From Thiomicrorhabdus arctica DSM 13458 (GTDB lineage: Bacteria; Pseudomonadota; Gammaproteobacteria; Thiomicrospirales; Thiomicrospiraceae): a DNA stretch of 64,000 bases. How positions within the stretch are numbered: the stretch's first letter is position 1; each line of letters begins with the position of its first letter. The stretch is from contig NZ_KB905901.1 in assembly GCF_000381085.1 (NCBI RefSeq), positions 124,001 to 188,000 of the forward strand. The letters are read 5' to 3'. Positions 26,781 to 37,100 of the stretch are shown piece after piece. The position numbers were made by a program, and so were the translations under genes. The notes beneath the pieces are model-generated. The model had not been told where the DNA came from. It saw only the letters and a program-made list of their open reading frames with translations, and searched no databases.

Positions 26781-28037
26781 TTAGAAGTTGTAACGAACAC
26801 TCATTGTATAAGCAGATTGTGAATGCTTAGTTGTTGTGTTCCCCATTCCTAGGGCTGTCAAATCACTCGTGACTTTGACTTCTGGAGCGATAACCACTGC
26901 AGCATCAATTGCAACGTTCTTAGTGATCTTATACCCACCACCTAGAGAGAAATGTTGCTCAGTAATTGCTGGGAAGAACACGTTGTTGAACATGTTTGTT
27001 ACCGCACCTGCGTAAGTAGTACCGTCTTGTTGTTTAATAGGGTTGTCTGCTTTATTGTAACCCGCTCCTACCCAATAACCATTTCCTTGGTATTTAGCAC
27101 CAACAGAAATTACATTTTGATCTTCCCATCCAAAATCGCTGTAACCTTTTGCATCGCTCCACTTAATTTGTTTAAAATCACCTGTTAATGTGATGTTATT
27201 CATTTTATATGCAATACCAGCTTTAAGTTCAGCTGGTTGCTCTAGGTTATCAGCGAATGCTGATGGGAAGCCTGCTGCCGGGTTAACAAAGGGCTGAGAT
27301 GCCGTAGAAAGTTGACCATCATATTTCATGTCGATTGCTGACGTATAGCTTGCAGCTACTGTCAAATCTTCGTTGATATCAAAATAACCACCCAGGCTAT
27401 ATCCAAATCCAAGGTCAGATGCTGCACCTTTACCGATGTATGTAGATGTTCCTGTTGGGTTTCCAGCGCCATCACGGTTTGGGTTTGCATAGTTGATATC
27501 TAAAGCACCATACTGGATGATTGGTGAGAAACCAATTCCAAAGTTGTCTTTATTGAATGCTAGAGTTGGTACAAAACGCATAATCTGTAAATTTGATTGT
27601 GCTTCAAATTGATTGTATTGACCAGTTGCAGCGTTAAGAGCATTTCCAGAGTAATCGACACCCATACCAGAAGTACCGTACATGCCGATACCAAACGTTA
27701 AAGATTCATTAATGCGGCTTGTTAGTGATACTGAAGGGATTACATATGTATCACCAGAGCTCGTTGCAAATGCTTGGCCATCCCCGTCTACTACACCATT
27801 GTTACTGACATCTGGTTGGAACAAGGTTCCACCAAAAGTAAATTCAGTGCCGGTGGATTTACCGATCATCGCAGGGTTAACAACGACGCTTTCAGCACCA
27901 TAAAATGCCGCAACACCTGTTCCACCCATTGCAGAAGACTGTGCGCCAACACCAGTCATGTTTGTGCCGTTTGTCGCCATTGCTGATGAAGCAAAGATGG
28001 TCGCTGAAACAGCTAGAGCTACTTTAGTCATTTTCAT
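26781..28037 (-). CDS. FadL/OmpP1/TodX-family outer membrane transporter
   Basis: A 418-residue beta-barrel protein for uptake of hydrophobic compounds. The signal peptide is residues 1-21 (ending SSAMA). The plug-like N-terminus TNGTNMTGVGAQSSAMGGTGVA followed by SVVVNPAMIG is the family hallmark (the NPA motif). Alternating amphipathic strands follow to the terminal YTMSVRYNF, ending in the Phe needed for barrel assembly. In FadL the substrate is long-chain fatty acid; other members carry aromatics or alkanes. Here the substrate is unknown. The long upstream region holds a candidate operator. Confidence 0.88.
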   Translation of the reverse strand: MKMTKVALAVSATIFASSAMATNGTNMTGVGAQSSAMGGTGVAAFYGAESVVVNPAMIGKSTGTEFTFGGTLFQPDVSNNGVVDGDGQAFATSSGDTYVIPSVSLTSRINESLTFGIGMYGTSGMGVDYSGNALNAATGQYNQFEAQSNLQIMRFVPTLAFNKDNFGIGFSPIIQYGALDINYANPNRDGAGNPTGTSTYIGKGAASDLGFGYSLGGYFDINEDLTVAASYTSAIDMKYDGQLSTASQPFVNPAAGFPSAFADNLEQPAELKAGIAYKMNNITLTGDFKQIKWSDAKGYSDFGWEDQNVISVGAKYQGNGYWVGAGYNKADNPIKQQDGTTYAGAVTNMFNNVFFPAITEQHFSLGGGYKITKNVAIDAAVVIAPEVKVTSDLTALGMGNTTTKHSQSAYTMSVRYNF

Positions 28038-28489
28038 TTTTTTATTTACTCTCTTAAGTGTATTTTAAGCCTTTGCGGAATAGTCAGTGCAAGGCTTATG
28101 GTCATTTAGTCGTTTGGCAGATTTTTTATCTGCGTAAATTTCATGAGTTACTATGCAATACAAAAAAAATATTTGGTAATCAAAAGAATTTAAGGGTTGA
28201 TTAATAAAGGTAATGCCTAATATTAGAGCAACTTAATATTTATAGGGGTATAAGTTTTAATAGAGTTTGTTATAGTTAACTTATTGAAATGTATGAGTTT
28301 TTAGTATTTTATATATATGTCATAATGTTTTATGAAACATGGTTTGTAAATAGGCTGTCATAAAACATTATTTTAATAATTAAATGGCAGAACAGAATAA
28401 ATTGATGAGGTGCCAAGTGGTCACTCATAAGAGTTAATTAGATTTGTCAACAATAGAGTGATCTAAAAATTAAATTTTGTTAGGGCAAT
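28038..28489. other. AT-rich control region upstream of the FadL-family gene
   Basis: About 450 bases without a gene, very AT-rich. It contains a 14-bp inverted repeat pair at 28322-28371. No other structure or frame is convincing. It must hold the promoter of the minus-strand porin gene. Confidence 0.5.
28322..28371. promoter_or_regulatory. Inverted repeat upstream of the FadL-family gene, candidate operator
   Basis: Arms ATAATGTTTTATGA (28322-28335) and TCATAAAACATTAT (28358-28371) are exact reverse complements 22 bases apart. The first arm overlaps a compact palindrome ATGTTT-TATG-AAACAT (28325-28340) of the kind bound by TetR-type dimers. It lies about 290 bases before the start codon. 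Confidence 0.5.
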
Positions 28490-28528
28490 AAAAAACCGCG
28501 AATGGATTGAATCAATTCGCGGTTTTTT
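28490..28528 (-). terminator. Strong intrinsic terminator downstream of the DUF302 gene
   Basis: ACCGCGAAT pairs with ATTCGCGGT around a loop of about 11 bases, with A-runs on one side and T-runs on the other, so it can act in both directions. It lies about 65 bases past the DUF302 stop. Confidence 0.85.
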
Positions 28529-28563
28529 ATTTTATTGGCTAGGCACTAGACGCTGTAAGTCAG

Positions 28564-28575
28564 ACCTGGCCTGGT
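28564..28575. repeat. 12-bp palindrome, one mismatch, after the DUF302 gene
   Basis: ACCTGGCCTGGT, 18 bases past the DUF302 stop on the minus strand and ahead of its terminator. Confidence 0.65.
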
Positions 28576-28593
28576 CACTTTAAAAGGCTTGGT

Positions 28594-29163
28594 TTAGAAT
28601 GCGCCCGTTTTACCGTTTTCTAGCATCTTCCACATGGCGTTACGAACTTGCATCGTCGCTTCAAGTAATTCAGGAGGCATTTTCTTACCCATCTTGATTG
28701 CCATATCCATATTCATTGTATAAAGATGAAGGCCATCTTCTTCCTCAATGATGTTGACACGACAAGGAAGGAACCCACCCATTGCTGGAGAGAAATCAAC
28801 CATTTTACGCGCAGTTTCTGGGTTACAGAAAGACATTACGTGCAGTACTTTAGATTCGACACCGCGTGCTATAAGCTCTTCAGAAAGCGGTAGTTCACCA
28901 ACGTTCTTAAGGTTGTAATTGGTGCCTACCGAGTTGATTGCATCCTTAACTTCTTCAAGTGTAATACCGTCGTCTACTTTAACTTCCCACATAGTAGCAT
29001 CAGCGATATCACCTTCTGACTCAACCCATTTGTCCCAGACAGACATGAATGTCTCACCGGCACCGTCATTTAGGTTACCGATGGCATTCATCGTTCCACA
29101 ACCAGAAAGGGTGGTTACAGCTGCAGCAAGAATACTTGCTTTTAATAAATTCACTAATTTCAT
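28594..29163 (-). CDS. DUF302-domain lipoprotein
   Basis: A 189-residue protein when started at the ATG at 29163 (GGAG 6 nt upstream); 14 codons upstream in the same frame are unlikely to be translated. It has a lipoprotein signal with the lipobox LSGC (acylated Cys22). The DUF302 domain occupies the C-terminal half: GITLEEVKDAINSVGTNYNLKNVGELPLSEEL, then VLHVMSFCNPETARKMVDFSPAMGGFLPCRVNIIEEEDGLHLYTMN. DUF302 proteins occur widely in sulfur- and metal-exposed bacteria, with no defined activity. It is separated from the porin gene by a terminator, so not in the same operon. Confidence 0.85.
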   Translation of the reverse strand: MKLVNLLKASILAAAVTTLSGCGTMNAIGNLNDGAGETFMSVWDKWVESEGDIADATMWEVKVDDGITLEEVKDAINSVGTNYNLKNVGELPLSEELIARGVESKVLHVMSFCNPETARKMVDFSPAMGGFLPCRVNIIEEEDGLHLYTMNMDMAIKMGKKMPPELLEATMQVRNAMWKMLENGKTGAF

Positions 29164-29301
29164 TTTGTTCTCCGTTGAATATAAGGTATTTCGCTCTTTA
29201 CTCACACTAGATTACGGGTTCTAAAGTAAAAAGCAATTTGATTTTTTTTGGTGGTTAATAACTTTTGTTTATTAAGAAATTCTAATACGCTAATATCAAT
29301 T

Positions 29302-30444
29302 TTACGTATTGAGGCTAAAGCCTAGTGTTCTTATGAGTTTATAAACATTTTCATTGTTAGACACATGTACTGAGTGGCAATGCCATTCTCGATAAATGGG
29401 AAAATTACGCCGATAAAACTCATACTTATTATGTATTTCTGTGATGGAATCGGCCCGAATGGCCGCATCATCTTGGTGTGAATTATGCGTTTTCTTAAAA
29501 AGGGAATTTAGAATGGTTTGTGTTGGTCCAGGCTCAGAAATCACAAGTTCTGGTAGCGCGCTTGGCAACTCTTTTTTCCAGGCCAGTTGTTGAGGGGTTT
29601 TCCAGAAATTGCACAGTGCCTGATAAACCATTTCACTGCCGGCCACTTTAGCTTCTAATGAATGGCCTGCTATATGGGGCGTTGCTAGGTAAGCTGTTTT
29701 ATATAGGGACTCTGAAATAGTTGGCTCGTTTTCCCAGCAATCTATCACATTGGCAAGCGTGGGGGTTTTGCACCAGGCGGATTCATTTATAATGCCTCCT
29801 CTGGCCGCATTGATAAGGATTTGATGCGGTAATATTTTTTCTAGGCGTTCAGCAGAAAGCAGGTCTAATGTTGCATCTTGACCACTCACGGTCAATGGTG
29901 TATGAAAGGTGATGATGTCTGCTTTAAGGCAGGTTTCTAAATCCACAAAACTTTCTTGCGAATTTTCCAAAGTTTGTTGGCGTTGTCTTGGTGGATCGTT
30001 TAACAGACATGTAATACCTAAGGCAGTTGCTTTTTCATGCACTAGATGGCCAACATGGCCAACTCCTATAATGCCTAAGGTTTTTTGTGTCAAATCAAAC
30101 TCTTTAGTTTCTGCCAGATCAAATAAAGCACTGATGACAAATTCTGCAACAGAGTTAGCGTTACAGCCTTGTGCAGAATAGAATGTGATGCCTTTCTCTT
30201 TTAAATAGGTTTGGTCAATATGGTCGAGCCCCACCACTGTACTGCCAACGAATTGGACAGAACTGCCTTTAAGCAATTCAGCGTTGACTTGAGTTCTGGA
30301 GCGAACAATTAATGCATCTGCATGTTTAATGGATGCGGCATCAATATTTTTGCCCGGCAGTGTTACCACTTCTCCGAGATGAGAGAAGATAGCTTTCGCA
30401 TAGGGGATGGCATCATCAATGATGATTGTTTTTTGGTTTGTCAT
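29302..30444 (-). CDS. pdxB: Erythronate-4-phosphate dehydrogenase PdxB
   Basis: D-2-hydroxyacid dehydrogenase of the DXP-dependent pyridoxal phosphate pathway, oxidising 4-phosphoerythronate. From the ATG at 30444 it is 380 residues (E. coli 378) and begins TIIIDDAIPYAKAIFSHLG; an upstream in-frame ATG at 30498 adds 18 residues without family support. It has the NAD motif GIIGVGHVGHLV, the catalytic Arg in INAARGGIINE, the Glu in WENEP and the His in TPHIAGHSLEAKVAGSEM. A C-terminal DUF3410-type dimerisation domain follows. It stands alone. Confidence 0.93.
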   Translation of the reverse strand: MTNQKTIIIDDAIPYAKAIFSHLGEVVTLPGKNIDAASIKHADALIVRSRTQVNAELLKGSSVQFVGSTVVGLDHIDQTYLKEKGITFYSAQGCNANSVAEFVISALFDLAETKEFDLTQKTLGIIGVGHVGHLVHEKATALGITCLLNDPPRQRQQTLENSQESFVDLETCLKADIITFHTPLTVSGQDATLDLLSAERLEKILPHQILINAARGGIINESAWCKTPTLANVIDCWENEPTISESLYKTAYLATPHIAGHSLEAKVAGSEMVYQALCNFWKTPQQLAWKKELPSALPELVISEPGPTQTILNSLFKKTHNSHQDDAAIRADSITEIHNKYEFYRRNFPIYREWHCHSVHVSNNENVYKLIRTLGFSLNT

Positions 30445-30654
30445 GGTTGAAAGGATCTTTGTGCCGTCTGTTGTGTAATTCCATACAATACGTTTCAAGG
30501 TTTGTTTTGTAAATAGTTAAATAATAGGGGGTCTAATTATTGAGTCCCTATAATAGGCATTGATGTCAGGTAGAAAAGATCGGTTAAGCCAAGTTTTGTT
30601 CAGGCTGTCATGCATTTAATAGTAATGATTACTAAAGAGTAGGGAGAAATTTAT

Positions 30655-31302
30655 TTGAACACAAAATCAGTTACAGAGTTAATTCCTAGCCAAAATGGTT
30701 TAATCGAGGTACGTTATAAAGCACTTTCATCTGAAAGTGAAGTTACAGATAAGGTCATGAAGTTGGTTGTTCTGAGTCATCCACATCCTTTATATGGTGG
30801 CACCATGAATAATAAAATTATCACCACTATGGAGCGTGCTTTTCAGTCGTTAGGTTATGTGACGGTAGCCTACAATTTTAGAGGGGTGGGCAAAAGTGAA
30901 GGGGAGCATGATCAAGGCATCGGTGAACAAAACGATTTAGTTGAGGTCATTGAATGGGCAAAGCAACGTTTTAAAAGCACGCATTTGACCTTGGCAGGCT
31001 TTTCTTTTGGCAGTTATGTGGCATTAAAAGCGTATCAGGAATTTAATAAAACACTTAGTGTCGATGCCTTGTGTACGGTTGCTCCACCCGTGGGTTTATA
31101 TGACTTTTCTGGAATTCATCCGGTGAAAGTGCCTTGGGTGTTAATTCAGGGAGGTAAGGATGAGGTTGTTTCATCGACTGAAATACTGCGGTGGGCCATG
31201 GCGGGAGAGCTTCAGCCCGATATCTATTGGCGAGCAAAGGCCGGTCATTTTTTACACGGTGAGTTAATCTGGTTAAAAAATATTATTTTGCTTGTTTATT
31301 AG
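30655..31302 (+). CDS. COG2945-type alpha/beta hydrolase
   Basis: A 215-residue hydrolase. It has SHPHPLYGGTMNNKI, the short-chain hydrolase signature of COG2945, then YNFRGVGKSEGEHDQG, and the nucleophile elbow GFSFGS with Ser at about 122. The acid and base appear as GGKDEVV and the late GAGHF-like KAGHFLHG. The start is a TTG with AGGGAG 8 nt upstream. The substrate is unknown. An unusually plain C-terminus (LIWLKNIILLVY) suggests the last helix is shortened or altered relative to relatives. Confidence 0.8.
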   Translation: MNTKSVTELIPSQNGLIEVRYKALSSESEVTDKVMKLVVLSHPHPLYGGTMNNKIITTMERAFQSLGYVTVAYNFRGVGKSEGEHDQGIGEQNDLVEVIEWAKQRFKSTHLTLAGFSFGSYVALKAYQEFNKTLSVDALCTVAPPVGLYDFSGIHPVKVPWVLIQGGKDEVVSSTEILRWAMAGELQPDIYWRAKAGHFLHGELIWLKNIILLVY

Positions 31303-31618
31303 GGTGCTACGGGTCTTTTTTTAATGTTTTTTTTAAAAATTAATAAATTGGTGATGTTTAGAATAATAAATATAAGCATTTCCTTATATTGAAGTTTACT
31401 TACAAATGCTTATAATGCCACATATTAGAAAATTCTTATATGCTAATAAGGTTGTGTTATGACGAGGTTGTAGCTACTCTTATCGACATGTAGGTTCAAT
31501 GATTACGTTGGTTTGTGAATGGGTTGTCTACCGTCGTGAAGAGAGATGCAATAGACCCCCCTATTGTAAAAGTCCCCCCGTTGGCGTCCTGTTTTGCATC
31601 AGGTTATTTGGAGTAAAA
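31303..31618. other. Control region of the efflux operon
   Basis: About 316 bases without a gene between the hydrolase and the TolC-like gene. It carries a good vegetative promoter and an overlapping inverted repeat. Nothing else gene-like is visible. Confidence 0.6.
31372..31416 (+). promoter_or_regulatory. Promoter with overlapping inverted repeat, upstream of the efflux operon
   Basis: TTGAAG (31389-31394) and TATAAT (31411-31416) are spaced by 16 bases. Exact inverted repeat arms ATAAGCATTT (31372-31381) and AAATGCTTAT (31404-31413) flank the -35 and overlap the -10. This geometry suits repression by a dimeric regulator whose gene is not in the window. Confidence 0.6.
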
Positions 31619-32974
31619 ATGAAAAAAAATAAAATACTAAAATTTAAGTTGTCGGCACTGGCGTTGGCACTCTCTTCATCCCTCTCTTTTAATGCCAAAG
31701 CAGAAACATATGATTTTAAACAATGTGTTGAAAGTGCTTTAAATCAAAACCCTGAAATGGACGTAAGTTCCGCACGTATTCATCAAGCCCAATCGGCCTT
31801 AGGCAAAGCAGAAGCCAGTCGTTTACCGCAAATTACCTTGTCAATGACAGGTTCAAACTCGGATAATGCTTTGAATGTGTTTGGTATGAAACTTCAGCAG
31901 CGGTCAGTAGATACACAAACAGATTTTCAGCCAAGTACTTTAAACAACCCAAACGCGCATACCGACTTTAATACCCGTATAGAGGTATTATTACCAGTCT
32001 GGAATGGGGGCAAAATAAGCAGTTATGAGGACCAAGCTGCAGCTATGATTCAGGCTGCACGTCAAGGAGATGTTGCAGTACAGCAGTATCTTACCTTCAA
32101 TGTCTACCAAGCTTATGAAGCCGTGCATGCCGCACGTTCTTATATTAATGTTGCTGAGCAAGCCAAACTAACGGCTGATGAATTTGTTAGAACGACTAAA
32201 AACTTAGTCGAGCAAGGAATTGTGGTTCGATCTGAATTTTTGAGTGCTAAAGTAAATCAGTCTTCGACTGAAGTCGCCTTGTTAAAAGCGCAAGGTCAAG
32301 AGCAAATCGCCTTAGATACTTTAAAGATGTTAATGAATGTTGATGTCAATCAGGAGGTTGATGTTGCTGAACGTACTGATTTGGAATTGCCGGCAACTTC
32401 AGTAGAGTCATTATTATCCATGGCAATGGCAACCAATCCTCAGTTAGAAGCCAAACGAAAGGAGGCATACTCGACAAAGTTTGCGATTGAAGCCGCGAAG
32501 GCAGACTACTATCCGAGTTTTAATGTTATGTTGAGACAAGAGTGGAATGATGAGGCTCCAGCTTTAAATCATAGCTCCTATACCGTTGCCGGTGTCGTTT
32601 CTTGGAAAATTACCGATTTTGGGGTAACCAGTAATTCAGTCGATATGGCCAAATCTGCAGCCCTTGAGAAAAAGTCTGCTTTACATTCTGAGGAGAATAA
32701 AACACGTCTTGAAGTCTTAACGGCATGGCGCAAAATGGAGGTGGCTATTAAGCAAGTTGACTTCAATATATTGGCCGTTGAACAGGCTAGTGAAGCTCAA
32801 AAATTAGTCCTGAAGCGATATGAAGGTGGTGTTGCTACTATGACAGAGGTGTTAGCGGCTCAAACTCAATTAGATAAGGCCAGAGCGGAACTTGTTGCGG
32901 CTAAATATGATGTCAATGTCTTTAAAGCCAAAATTCGCCTGGTCACCGGCACCATGAATATTAATCATTTGTAA
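31619..32974 (+). CDS. TolC-family outer membrane efflux protein
   Basis: Trimeric outer membrane and periplasmic channel of an efflux system. The ATG at 31619 follows GGAG and gives a clear signal peptide (MKKNKILKFKLSALALALSS...AKAE, about 29 residues); 40 upstream in-frame codons lack signal character. The body of 451 residues is alpha-helical with heptad-like Ala/Gln/Glu repeats, and two OEP repeats are recognisable from the NPEMDVSSARI and NPQLEAKRKEA segments. It is first in an operon with the adaptor and RND pump. Confidence 0.9.
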   Translation: MKKNKILKFKLSALALALSSSLSFNAKAETYDFKQCVESALNQNPEMDVSSARIHQAQSALGKAEASRLPQITLSMTGSNSDNALNVFGMKLQQRSVDTQTDFQPSTLNNPNAHTDFNTRIEVLLPVWNGGKISSYEDQAAAMIQAARQGDVAVQQYLTFNVYQAYEAVHAARSYINVAEQAKLTADEFVRTTKNLVEQGIVVRSEFLSAKVNQSSTEVALLKAQGQEQIALDTLKMLMNVDVNQEVDVAERTDLELPATSVESLLSMAMATNPQLEAKRKEAYSTKFAIEAAKADYYPSFNVMLRQEWNDEAPALNHSSYTVAGVVSWKITDFGVTSNSVDMAKSAALEKKSALHSEENKTRLEVLTAWRKMEVAIKQVDFNILAVEQASEAQKLVLKRYEGGVATMTEVLAAQTQLDKARAELVAAKYDVNVFKAKIRLVTGTMNINHL

Positions 32975-33042
32975 TGAGCGATGATGGTAGACAATATTTT
33001 TCAGACCTTTCAAAACAAATTTAAAGAAATAAAGGACTTATT

Positions 33043-34182
33043 ATGAGACAGATGTCTAAGATACTGACCGCATCAGTGCTGGTTACGATATTTGGTTTAA
33101 CAGGCTGTACGCAAGAGTCAGAACATTCTGAGGTGAGTGCTGTGCAGACATATAAAGTGCATGTGCAGACTGTAGAATTAGGTGAGGTTGAGTTGATGGC
33201 CGTTGTACCTGGCGCCATTGTTCCTGAACAAAAGGCACAGATTTCTTCACGTTTAATCGGTTATATAAAAGGTTTAGAAGTTAAGGTCGGGCAAACAGTG
33301 AAGCGGGGGCAGTTATTGTTTAGTATCGATTCAGCGGACATTAACAGTCAAATCGTTCAGGCAAATGCCGGGTATCAACAAGCGATTGCAGGGTTAAAAG
33401 ATGCAACATTGGATTACAATCGTTTTACGCAGCTTTACAAGGAAAAGTCCGTCTCTAAACAGCAGTATGACAAAATTCGTTTACAGTACAGTATTGCCCA
33501 ACAGAGTGTCGCAGCGGCTAAGTCTGCTTTAAATCAGGCAAAAGAACAACTTAATTACGCAAATGTTAAAGCGCCTTTTGAGGGAGTTATTGTAGATAAA
33601 ATGGCCGTTGCAGGAGATTTAGCTTCTCCCGGTAAGCCAATAGTTGTGATTGAAAATACAGCCTCTTTAATCGTGCAAACGGAAGTGGCTGGTGATTTAT
33701 TCGCGGTGATTAAAATGGGCGATGAAGCGACTGTTTTAGTTGAAGGACAGTCGGGACCTTTAGTTGGAACCATCTATACTTTGGTGAGCTCCGCAAACCC
33801 CAAAACTCGTACACACACCGTTAAATTAAGCTTGCCAGTGATAAATGATGTAAATAGTGGAACCTTTGCACGGGTTAGTTTTAAGCGTGGCGTTCGGCAC
33901 ACAATGATGGTTTCAAAAACAGCCGTCGTCAATAGAGCGGGAATTGAGGGGGTTTTTGTCAACAGAAGTGGTAAAGCCTTTTTTCATATGGTACGTACAG
34001 GTCTTGAGGTCGGAGATAAGGTCGAAATTCAAGCGGGTTTAGCATTAGGTGATCAAATTATTGTGGATAATAATCAACGCATATTAAACGGTGACAGAGT
34101 GGATATTATCGGACAAAAAGATCAAGTTGAACCAGAAGCAGTCATCAGCGATGCCATTGCGATAACTGTCAAAGGGGCGTGA
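33043..34182 (+). CDS. RND efflux periplasmic adaptor (membrane fusion) lipoprotein
   Basis: Connects the inner membrane pump with the TolC-like channel. It has a lipoprotein signal with acylated Cys22 (IFGLTGC). Next come a barrel-sandwich lipoyl half (GYIKGLEVKVGQTVKRGQLLFSID), a coiled-coil hairpin (about 100-150), the second lipoyl half (NVKAPFEGVIVDKMAVAGDLASPG) and a beta-barrel domain. At 379 residues it is typical. AAGGA precedes the ATG. Its TGA overlaps the pump's start region, so the two are translationally coupled. Confidence 0.92.
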   Translation: MRQMSKILTASVLVTIFGLTGCTQESEHSEVSAVQTYKVHVQTVELGEVELMAVVPGAIVPEQKAQISSRLIGYIKGLEVKVGQTVKRGQLLFSIDSADINSQIVQANAGYQQAIAGLKDATLDYNRFTQLYKEKSVSKQQYDKIRLQYSIAQQSVAAAKSALNQAKEQLNYANVKAPFEGVIVDKMAVAGDLASPGKPIVVIENTASLIVQTEVAGDLFAVIKMGDEATVLVEGQSGPLVGTIYTLVSSANPKTRTHTVKLSLPVINDVNSGTFARVSFKRGVRHTMMVSKTAVVNRAGIEGVFVNRSGKAFFHMVRTGLEVGDKVEIQAGLALGDQIIVDNNQRILNGDRVDIIGQKDQVEPEAVISDAIAITVKGA

Positions 34183-37100
34183 TGATGTCTGAAAATAAAA
34201 ATTCTGAGCATCAGGTGATTGAGCCTAAGATGAATATGGCAGGTAAGATCGCCACAGCCTTTATTCACTCTAAAATTACCATGATGATTGTCATTGCCAT
34301 TACCTTAGCGGGCATGATGGCGTTCTTGATCACTCCTCGCGAATATAATCCACAAATTGTCGTACCAGCTGCGAATATTATTGTGCATAAGGGGGGAGCG
34401 ACGCCAGAAGAAGTTGAAAATATGGTGGTTAAGCCATTAGAAACCATTTTAAGTGCGTTGCCAGGCGTGGATCACACCTTTGGTTATGCTGGAAATGATT
34501 TTGGTGTGGTGACGGTTCAATTTGAGGTTGGCGAGAATCAGGTAGACAGCTTGGTTAAAGTGTACAACCAGCTAATGCAAAATATGGACAAAATGCCACC
34601 TGATACTCAACCGCCGATTGTGAAACCGATCAATGTGGATGATGTGCCCATTATGACCTTGGCGGTTACATCAAAGGAGTTGTCAGGTTATGACCTGCGC
34701 GATGTTTCGCTTAAGTTAGTTGAGAATCTGCGAAATATTCCAGGGGTCTCTTTCACCGATGTTGTAGGGGGCCAAAAGCGAGCGGTAAATGTTTGGTTGG
34801 ATGCTCAGAAGATCTCGTTAACAGGCATGTCACTAGATGATATTAGTGAGATGTTATTAGGCAGTAACGTTTCAACACCTGTTGGTTCGATGATCAATAA
34901 TAACCAAAATCAACTGATTCGAGTGAATGGTTTCTTAGGGAGTGCTAAAGATGTCGGCGATATTATTATTAGCTTGGATAAAGACCGCCCGATTTACCTG
35001 AAAGACATCGCTAAAATTGTTGATGGTCCTCAAGAAACCGATGTCTATACGCGTATCGGCTTCGGTCCCTCGGCAACACTTTCCTCTAGGGGTGAACAGG
35101 CAGCGGTAACGATTACCATTGCAAAGCAACCTGGAACAAATGCCGTGGATGTGGCTAACCTCGTCGTTGATAAGTTAGAAGCACTAAAGAAAAGTGTTTT
35201 GCCAAGTAATGTCGATGTGGTGGTCACGCGCAACGATGGCGAAAAAGCCAATGCTGCAGTGAATTTATTGATGGAGCATTTAGGAATTGCTGTCGCCTCG
35301 GTCGTTGTCATTATGGTTCTCTTTTTAGGATGGCGTGAAGCAGGGATTGTGACTTTAACGGTTCCATTAATATTATTCGTTGTGTTATTTGTCGGAATGC
35401 TGGTCGATCAGACAATCAACCGTATTACTTTATTTGCACTTATCTTATCGTTGGGGTTGCTGGTGGATGCCGCCATTGTTGTCATCGAGAATATTCACCG
35501 GCATATCCATAATGGCTTTGACCCTGATAAATTTGATGAAGTCATTATTAAAGCAACCAACGAAATCGGCAATCCGACCAATGTCGCGACGATTGCCGTT
35601 ATCTTAGCATTCATTCCGATGTTGTTTGTTACTGGGATGATGGGACCATTTATGGCACCAATTCCCTTTAACGTGCCAGTCGCCATGATTGCTTCATTAT
35701 TGGTCGCTTACATGTTGGTACCGTACATGGCTTACCGTTTTTTAGGTAAAAAAGCCATTAAGGAGATGCAGGAAAGGGAGAGTCAAGACGCGCATCATGT
35801 CGAAAAAGAAGACTGGATGCAAAGATTGTATGTGACTTCGATTACCCCCTTAATCGACAGCCGTACTAAACGTAACCTCTTTTTAGGTGTCGTTTTGATT
35901 GCCTTAATAGGGTCCATGTTACAACCAGCATTGCAGTTTATGCGTGGTGATGACATGAATGGGCCTCTGCACTCTGCAGGGGTTGAAGTTAAAATGTTGC
36001 CTTATGATAATACCAGTACTTTTCTCGTTCAAGTAGACATGCCTGAGGGGACAGCACTAGAAGCAACGGATCGAGTGGTTCGTCTTGTGGGTGAGCGATT
36101 ATCTTTGACTCAAAATGTCACGGATTATAGTGTTTATTTAGGGATGCATGCACCGATCGATTTTGCGGGCTTGGTACGTGGTGATTTAATTAAACAAGGC
36201 GCTAATTTTGCTCAGATTCGTGTGAATCTAGTCGACAAACATCATCGTAATGTATCTTCGCATGACATTGTTATGAACTTGGATTCTGAATTGGCAGAGC
36301 TTAGAAAAGTCTTTCCAACCGCGAATATTAAACTGTATGAAACACCTCCTGGTCCACCCGTGACTACTCAAATTATGGCGGAATTATATGGGCCTGATTA
36401 TGATAAATTACGTGAAGCCGCGTTGGAGGTTGGAAAGTCTTTTAATCAAATCTACGGTCTGATTAACGTTGATGATTCGGTAACGTCTGACACTGAAACG
36501 TTTGAAGTCAATATCGATCGCGAACAAGCTAACTTGTTAGGCGTGGCACCTGCTCAGGTCGCCAAGATGTTGCGAGATTATATCAATGGTTATGAATTGG
36601 GTTATATGCATTTAAACAATGTTCGTGAACCTGTGAATATCATTGTACGTCTACCGCGTTCAGCAAGAACCGTTGCGGAGCAATTATTGTCTTTGCGAGT
36701 TCAGTCACGTAGCGGTGAATCCGTTCCGCTTTCATCCGTTGCTGATATCGAAAAAGTGATGCATGCAAAACCCATATTGGCAAGAGATCAGCATAAAATG
36801 GTCATGATTGGCGGCGAACTGCTGAAATCCAGTCCTGTTTATGCTGTGCTGTCATTGGATAAAATGTTAGATGGCGTGAAATTACCTGAAACAGGTGTGA
36901 CATTCCATACTGCGAACCTAGGGTTTGTTGCGGCGACACCTGATGATGTAATGGATTACACGATTCTTTGGGGTGGCGAAATGCGTCTGACATTAGACGT
37001 GTTCCGTGATATGGGCAGTGCGTTTATTGTCGCGTTAATCTTTATCTATCTAATCCTGGTAGGATATTACAAGTCATTCATGATACCCACGATTGTAATG

